Source of the DNA: Bryobacterales bacterium
Lineage (GTDB): Bacteria > Acidobacteriota > Terriglobia > Bryobacterales > Bryobacteraceae
Length of the DNA: 28,953 nt
Direction: 5' to 3'
Assembly: GCA_003164075.1 (NCBI GenBank)
Contig: PLRZ01000218.1
Span: 11,144-40,096, forward strand
Positions 25,431 through 28,953 of the stretch are shown piece after piece. Every line of letters starts with the position of its first letter. The first letter of the stretch is position 1. The notes under the pieces were generated by a model. The model was not told the origin of the DNA. It ran no database searches and saw only the letters and a list, made by a program, of their open reading frames with translations. The position numbers were made by a program, and so were the translations under genes.

Positions 25431-26369
25431 GTGCCAATCGAAAATCCCGTTAAAACGAAAATCATTTGCCGCCGGTCTTTTCTAACCATCTTCTCCGGAG
25501 CCCTGGCGATCGCCCGGGGGGCGCAGCCGGAAAGCACACCGCTGCCGAATCGCCCCAAAGTCCCGGGGACAATGCTCCTGCGCGCGCGGTTGCGCGTGGA
25601 ACAGCCGCCCGGCAGCGGCAGCATCCGGGTCACTGAAGAACCGCTGCGCTGGGAGGTGGCTCAGACAGCCATCATTATTATCGATATGTGGGACGCTCAC
25701 ACCTGTCATCTTTCGGCGCAGCGGGTGGCGGCAATGGCGCCGCGAATGAATCAGGTTGTGAGTGCCGCCAGAAGTCTGGGTGTGATGATCATTCACGCTC
25801 CCAGTGACACTATGAAGTTCTACGCGGGAAGGCCGGAACGCCTGAGGATGCAGCAAGCGGCGACGGCTGCGTCACCGTTTCCGGTTCGGGCCACCGAGCC
25901 GGATCGCGACGAGTCACGCAAGCTTCCGGATGCCGCCTGCGACGACCCGGTTTTCCAGACCTTCAAGGGCCCCGCACCGCCCACCACCAGAGGGTTGTAT
26001 CCCTGGGAGCGGGAACATCCGGCCATCGAGATCGCCGGTTATGACGGCATCAGCGACAGCGGCCAGGAGATCTACAATTTCTGTAAGCAGGAAGGCATCA
26101 CCAATATCGCCCTGATGGGCGTCCACACCAATATCTGCATCTTGAACCGCGCCTTCGGAGTTCGTGAAATGAAGAAGCTCGGGTTCAATGTAGTTGTCGC
26201 ACGGGACTTGACAGATGCCATGTACGATCCACGGAAACGACCCTTCGTCAGCCATACGCGTGGCACTGAGCTGGTCGTCGAGCACATTGAGGCGAACTGG
26301 TGTCCATCGATCTCGAGCGAAGACCTGACGAAGGCGACCCCGGGATCAGACGGTCCGATTTCCCGCTAA
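25431..26369 (+). CDS. Isochorismatase-like cysteine hydrolase, Tat-exported
   Basis: A GTG at 25431, preceded by GAGGG, starts 12 bp after the previous stop. The N-terminus carries a Tat-like signal (CRRSFLTIFSGALAIARGAQ). The 312-residue protein has the isochorismatase-like fold: a first strand with the catalytic Asp85 (AIIIIDMWDAHT) and a late GVHTNICIL with the nucleophile Cys236. The family hydrolyses amides, nicotinamide, carbamoyl groups or isochorismate; the substrate here is unknown. The 26370-26456 gap after it holds GC-rich inverted repeats (CCGGCGGCCGG) but no clear terminator. The gene converges on the minus-strand cluster at the right. Confidence 0.82.
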   Translation: MPIENPVKTKIICRRSFLTIFSGALAIARGAQPESTPLPNRPKVPGTMLLRARLRVEQPPGSGSIRVTEEPLRWEVAQTAIIIIDMWDAHTCHLSAQRVAAMAPRMNQVVSAARSLGVMIIHAPSDTMKFYAGRPERLRMQQAATAASPFPVRATEPDRDESRKLPDAACDDPVFQTFKGPAPPTTRGLYPWEREHPAIEIAGYDGISDSGQEIYNFCKQEGITNIALMGVHTNICILNRAFGVREMKKLGFNVVVARDLTDAMYDPRKRPFVSHTRGTELVVEHIEANWCPSISSEDLTKATPGSDGPISR

Positions 26370-26456
26370 GACGAATACTTTTGAGAAGTAGCTCTGGCGC
26401 CCGGCAAAGCTGCGAAAAACCGGCGGCCGGCAAGGGTCTTAGCGCGGGCTATAGAT

Positions 26457-26640
26457 CTTAATATTTGCCGTTGACGCGCCGATCAGGCTACAGCGGGGTG
26501 TCCGGTGCCATCGAAATCTGCAATCTTGCAGTCTGCGGCGGCAATCCCGCCGGGGTCGAGGACGTCGTCTGGAACGGCCACGCCGCCGCGCTGATGGCTT
26601 AGCCGTCCCTCTCCGATTGCACCTCGTGCTCGAGGTTATC
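26457..26640 (-). pseudogene. FG-GAP/VCBS-repeat protein, C-terminal remnant
   Basis: The minus strand encodes DDVLDPGGIAAADCKIADFD, then GTGHPAVA. After a frame change it continues GASTANIKIYSPR and a stop. This pattern (KIADFDG.G.P.., ..A..N(I/V)KIY....) is the usual C-terminal end of secreted FG-GAP/VCBS propeller proteins. Only about 60 codons remain, broken by at least one frameshift. It lies just downstream of the GH140-like gene, on the same strand. Confidence 0.45.
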
Positions 26641-26659
26641 GAAGCTGCACCGCTATTCG

Positions 26660-28057
26660 TTAAGGATGGCCGGCGCCTGCTTCCAGCATCAACACCCAAT
26701 CGGGGTCGCCCGCGCTGTTCTTGCCCGGCGAGGTAAATTGCTGTGTGCCCCGATTCGAAAACGGTGAGCCGGCAATAGCCCGGAAAGTATTATCGGTAGG
26801 GTCGAACCAGCGAGCGGTGATTCTCTTCCGAAGCTTGCGCATTGCCACAGTGATCGTCCCGCCCTGCGGCAGGTAGGCCATCCCGAGCGTGCCATCCGGC
26901 ATCAGTGCGGCCGTTACATAATCGTTATCGGCGAATCGCGCTATAGTCGCCGTGGCAGGCGGGCCGGTGGAAATGAAATTTCCGTAGCCGGCGATGACAA
27001 ACGCGTGCCTCTGGTCCGGCACGAGGTTAAACCACTTCCGAGCCCGAAACAGCTTCGCCATGTAGCCAAACTGCACGATCCCAGGCGATTCGAGATAGTC
27101 CTTCCAGCCGGGCAGGAATCGCCAAATATACTTATTGCCGTAAAGTTGGCCGGCTGCCCCGCAGAGCATCGTCCAGTATTCCTGCATGCGCAGGACGTGA
27201 GGCGAGCCGCCATCTTCGTCGCCGTTCCGTTCGTATTCGAAGTTGGCCTCGCCCATGAACACCGGGATCTTCGCCGATTGATTGTAGCCATGAAGCACTT
27301 CGGCGTAGGTGGCGTAATACGTATAGGCCAGGTTCAGACCGACAATCGGCGCCCAGTTCGGATCGTCCAGGGAAGAGCTCGCCTGGTAGTTCAATTCCAC
27401 TGTATGAAGATGTGCCGGGTCTTCTTCCCTGATGCCCATTGCGACCGCAGTGATGACCACGTCGTTGGCCGGCACGCTCCATTTCTGAAAATCGTTGCCG
27501 TGGAGCCAGATGATGTTGGGAAAGTCTTTGTAGCGCTTCCCCAGATAGCGCCCGTAGGCCCGGCACCGGGAGGGACCATTGGCCAGCGCCGTTGGCAGCC
27601 AGCCTGCAGTTTCGAGCGGATCGCTCATCATCACAATCCCGTCCTTCGACGCCATTTGGATCACCTCGGCGACGTGGTCGAAGTAAGCTTCGTTCGGCGT
27701 GGTCAGGTCGTAATAAGTCGTTCCCGGTATCGTCGCTGTGAAGGGCTTGGCGCCGTCCAGCAGACTGCCATCCGCGCGCCCCTCCACGCCTCTGATGCAA
27801 ATCATGTTGACCCACAGGCAGTTGATCCCGCGAGCCGCCCGGTCGGCCAGATAGGCGGCGGCATCAGCCGACGTAAGGCTCGAAAACACGCTGTGGGGAG
27901 AATCACCCACCATCAGGAATGGAACACTCTTCTGATCCACCAGAATGCGCCGATTCGTGCTGCTGATCTTGAGCGGGTAAGTGTAATTCGCTGCATGGAG
28001 GGCCCCGCAAAGAATTAGGCCAACGGCCAGAATGTGCCAGTGGCGTATGGTATTCAT
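26660..28057 (-). CDS. GH140/DUF4038-type exported glycoside hydrolase
   Basis: The ATG at 28057 begins a Sec signal (MNTIRHWHILAVGLILCGAL, then HAANYTYPLK). A longer frame from 28192 only adds sequence of a decayed upstream gene. The 465-residue protein has a DUF4038/apiosidase-like TIM barrel: FLMVGDSPHSVFSSLTSADA, YLADRAARGINCLWVNMI, NIIWLHGNDFQKW with possible catalytic Asp189, and PVFMGEANFEYE with possible nucleophile Glu270. About 90 C-terminal residues form a beta domain like the 'putative collagen-binding' module that follows DUF4038 (ITARWFDPTDNTFRAIAG). GH140 includes an apiosidase acting on rhamnogalacturonan-II, so a pectin side chain is a reasonable but unproven target. The gene probably shares the promoter at 28753-28796 with the decayed stubs between. 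Confidence 0.8.
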   Translation of the reverse strand: MNTIRHWHILAVGLILCGALHAANYTYPLKISSTNRRILVDQKSVPFLMVGDSPHSVFSSLTSADAAAYLADRAARGINCLWVNMICIRGVEGRADGSLLDGAKPFTATIPGTTYYDLTTPNEAYFDHVAEVIQMASKDGIVMMSDPLETAGWLPTALANGPSRCRAYGRYLGKRYKDFPNIIWLHGNDFQKWSVPANDVVITAVAMGIREEDPAHLHTVELNYQASSSLDDPNWAPIVGLNLAYTYYATYAEVLHGYNQSAKIPVFMGEANFEYERNGDEDGGSPHVLRMQEYWTMLCGAAGQLYGNKYIWRFLPGWKDYLESPGIVQFGYMAKLFRARKWFNLVPDQRHAFVIAGYGNFISTGPPATATIARFADNDYVTAALMPDGTLGMAYLPQGGTITVAMRKLRKRITARWFDPTDNTFRAIAGSPFSNRGTQQFTSPGKNSAGDPDWVLMLEAGAGHP

Positions 28058-28079
28058 ATTTGTCGTTCCCGAAGTCTTA

Positions 28080-28365
28080 TTCGTGCTCTCCCGTTTGCGG
28101 CTGCTGCCGGGGTTCGTCCCGCCGCAGCCTCCGCGGCGCCGCGCACCAGTTGGAGTACCGGTAAGGATTGTCTCCCAGCATAAAGTCATCACGATAATCC
28201 GCGCTGTAGAACCCGCTCGGCTGTTTCACGGGGTCGAACTTCCAAGGCTGCGAGGCTGAGTAGATATTTGGAGCAAATGTGCGTTTCGCCCTCCTGGTCA
28301 GCCGCTGGAGCGGCCGCGGAAAGGCCCGCGAGCGAAGCGGATTCTAAAAATGTTCGGCGTTGCAT
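28080..28365 (-). pseudogene. Tat-signal stub joined to an unidentified C-terminal fragment
   Basis: The ATG at 28365 follows GGAGC and begins a Tat signal (MQRRTFLESASLAGLSAAAP); this frame ends after 58 codons at 28189. In another frame, from about 28270 to a TAA near 28080, the sequence reads PNIYSASQPWKFDPVKQPSG, then FYSADYRDDFMLGDNPYRYS. This is protein-like but of a family I do not recognise. The arrangement matches the other broken genes here: start and signal kept, centre deleted, end kept out of frame. The GH140-like gene follows 22 bp later. Confidence 0.5.
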
Positions 28366-28404
28366 AACACTTGCTCCAGACTCCTATATCAGCTCTGCCA
28401 TGCC

Positions 28405-28740
28405 GTGGAAAACGACGTCGTAGGTCTACCACTATCCAGGCGGCGCGACCTGGCCACCGGCTGGCGTTCACCAGCGGGCCCCCAAAACAATGGCATTCGA
28501 CGGCGCCTTGCCCGGGGCGCCGGGGTCCGCCCGGGGGTGGCTTCGGCCCTATTACCCCCGGCTCACGCTTCGTTGAGCTTGCGCGCGGCAAGAAGGCATA
28601 TCCTCAATAAACATTGTCTTTTCCTCCCTAACTTGTACTCTGGCCACTTTTCCGGGCTCCCGGACGAAAGGTCGTGCCGGAGCGGAGCAGCGCCGCTATT
28701 TGCTCAGCCCGGCATCCGGATGTCGCGGAATCCTTGCCGT
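28405..28740 (-). pseudogene. Decayed DUF1080-protein fragments
   Basis: Near 28405-28475 the minus strand reads PLVNASRWPG, then, after a frame change and a stop, TYDVVFHG. The intact DUF1080 protein has PLVNACRPPGQWQTYDGIYH at this place. Near 28700-28730 it reads QGFRDIRMPG and stop, similar to the family's terminal FRNI.MR. The two pieces are in the wrong order for one gene, so at least two copies or a rearrangement is implied. Between them, GGGAGG precedes an ATG at 28614 that opens only 20 codons. Nothing functional is left. Confidence 0.4.
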
Positions 28741-28752
28741 GAGCAGAATCAA

Positions 28753-28796
28753 TCTGATATTGCACTGAGAATAACGCCGGGTGCGGTTTGTGTCAA
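28753..28796 (-). promoter_or_regulatory. Promoter with shared 12-mer, for the right-hand minus cluster
   Basis: Minus strand: TTGACA (28791-28796), 17 bp, TATTCT (28768-28773), 3 bp, TGCAATATCAGA (28753-28764). It is the best match of the set. It is back to back with the promoter at 28906-28949, and leads into decayed genes and then the GH140-like gene. Confidence 0.7.
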
Positions 28797-28905
28797 GAGG
28801 TGCTTTGTGCCCGGCGCCCGGAGCCGATTCTCCGGCATTTTCGCTGGATCCGCGCTCTACTTGTGCCTTAGCGTGATCGATCCAAGAGATCCAAGAGCGC
28901 GACTA

Positions 28906-28949
28906 TTGACAGTTCCCGCGATTCGGAGTACCATAACTGCAATTTCAGA
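28906..28949 (+). promoter_or_regulatory. Promoter with shared 12-mer, for a gene beyond the window
   Basis: TTGACA (28906-28911), 17 bp, TACCAT (28929-28934), 3 bp, TGCAATTTCAGA (28938-28949). It points out of the right edge. A tandem 9-bp repeat, GATCCAAGA, lies just upstream at 28879-28896. Confidence 0.6.
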
Positions 28950-28953
28950 ATGT

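Noticed and set aside
28879..28896. Tandem GATCCAAGA as a possible repeat array
   Set aside because: Only two copies; too short to be a CRISPR or iteron array, though it lies next to a promoter.

Overview
The window looks like a piece of a GC-rich Acidobacteriota chromosome, most likely of the Bryobacterales / 'Candidatus Solibacter' type. The signs are a very large Oar-like TonB-dependent receptor with an N-terminal carboxypeptidase-regulatory-like domain, DUF1080 (3-keto-disaccharide hydrolase) proteins, many twin-arginine (Tat) or Sec-exported glycan enzymes, and small dispersed palindromes. This assignment comes from gene content only. I saw no tRNA, rRNA or CRISPR array.

Layout. 1-1020: the 3' end of a carbon-nitrogen hydrolase, an IS1380-type transposase remnant, a palindrome flanked by long direct repeats, and a scrap of an alpha/beta-hydrolase. 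1021-5874 (minus): an operon with a decayed TonB-receptor 5' end, a DUF1080 protein, a 72-aa small protein and a GH31 glycosidase. 6100-9884 (plus): a Tat-signal stub overlapping a zinc alcohol dehydrogenase, then a two-domain alpha/beta-hydrolase (acetyl-xylan-esterase-like). 9893-16326 (minus): a TonB receptor, SDR dehydrogenase, signal-peptide stub, sugar isomerase-like TIM barrel and a broken sodium:solute symporter. 16568-18317: a mosaic of truncated genes (signal-peptide stub, GH9 pseudogene, GH2 pseudogene). 18539-26369 (plus): an intact GH9-like enzyme, a GntR/FCD regulator, a parallel beta-helix protein and an isochorismatase-like hydrolase. 26457-28796 (minus): an FG-GAP/VCBS remnant, a GH140/DUF4038-type glycosidase and decayed stubs. 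The right edge carries a promoter for a gene outside the window.

Together this is an accessory locus for uptake and breakdown of plant-type polysaccharides: outer-membrane import, exported glycosidases and esterases, and sugar oxidoreductases and isomerases. It has suffered many deletions and frameshifts.

The most interesting signal is regulatory. Eight promoters share one layout: a TTGAC-like -35, exactly 17 bp, a -10, 3-5 bp, then a 12-mer close to TGNNATATCAGA. A ninth is a looser variant. Eight of these nine sites form four back-to-back divergent pairs. Several still drive only truncated genes. This suggests a local regulon, with the GntR/FCD protein at 21594-22349 as the candidate regulator. 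A second theme is that several broken genes keep promoter, ribosome binding site and signal peptide but have lost the middle of the coding region.
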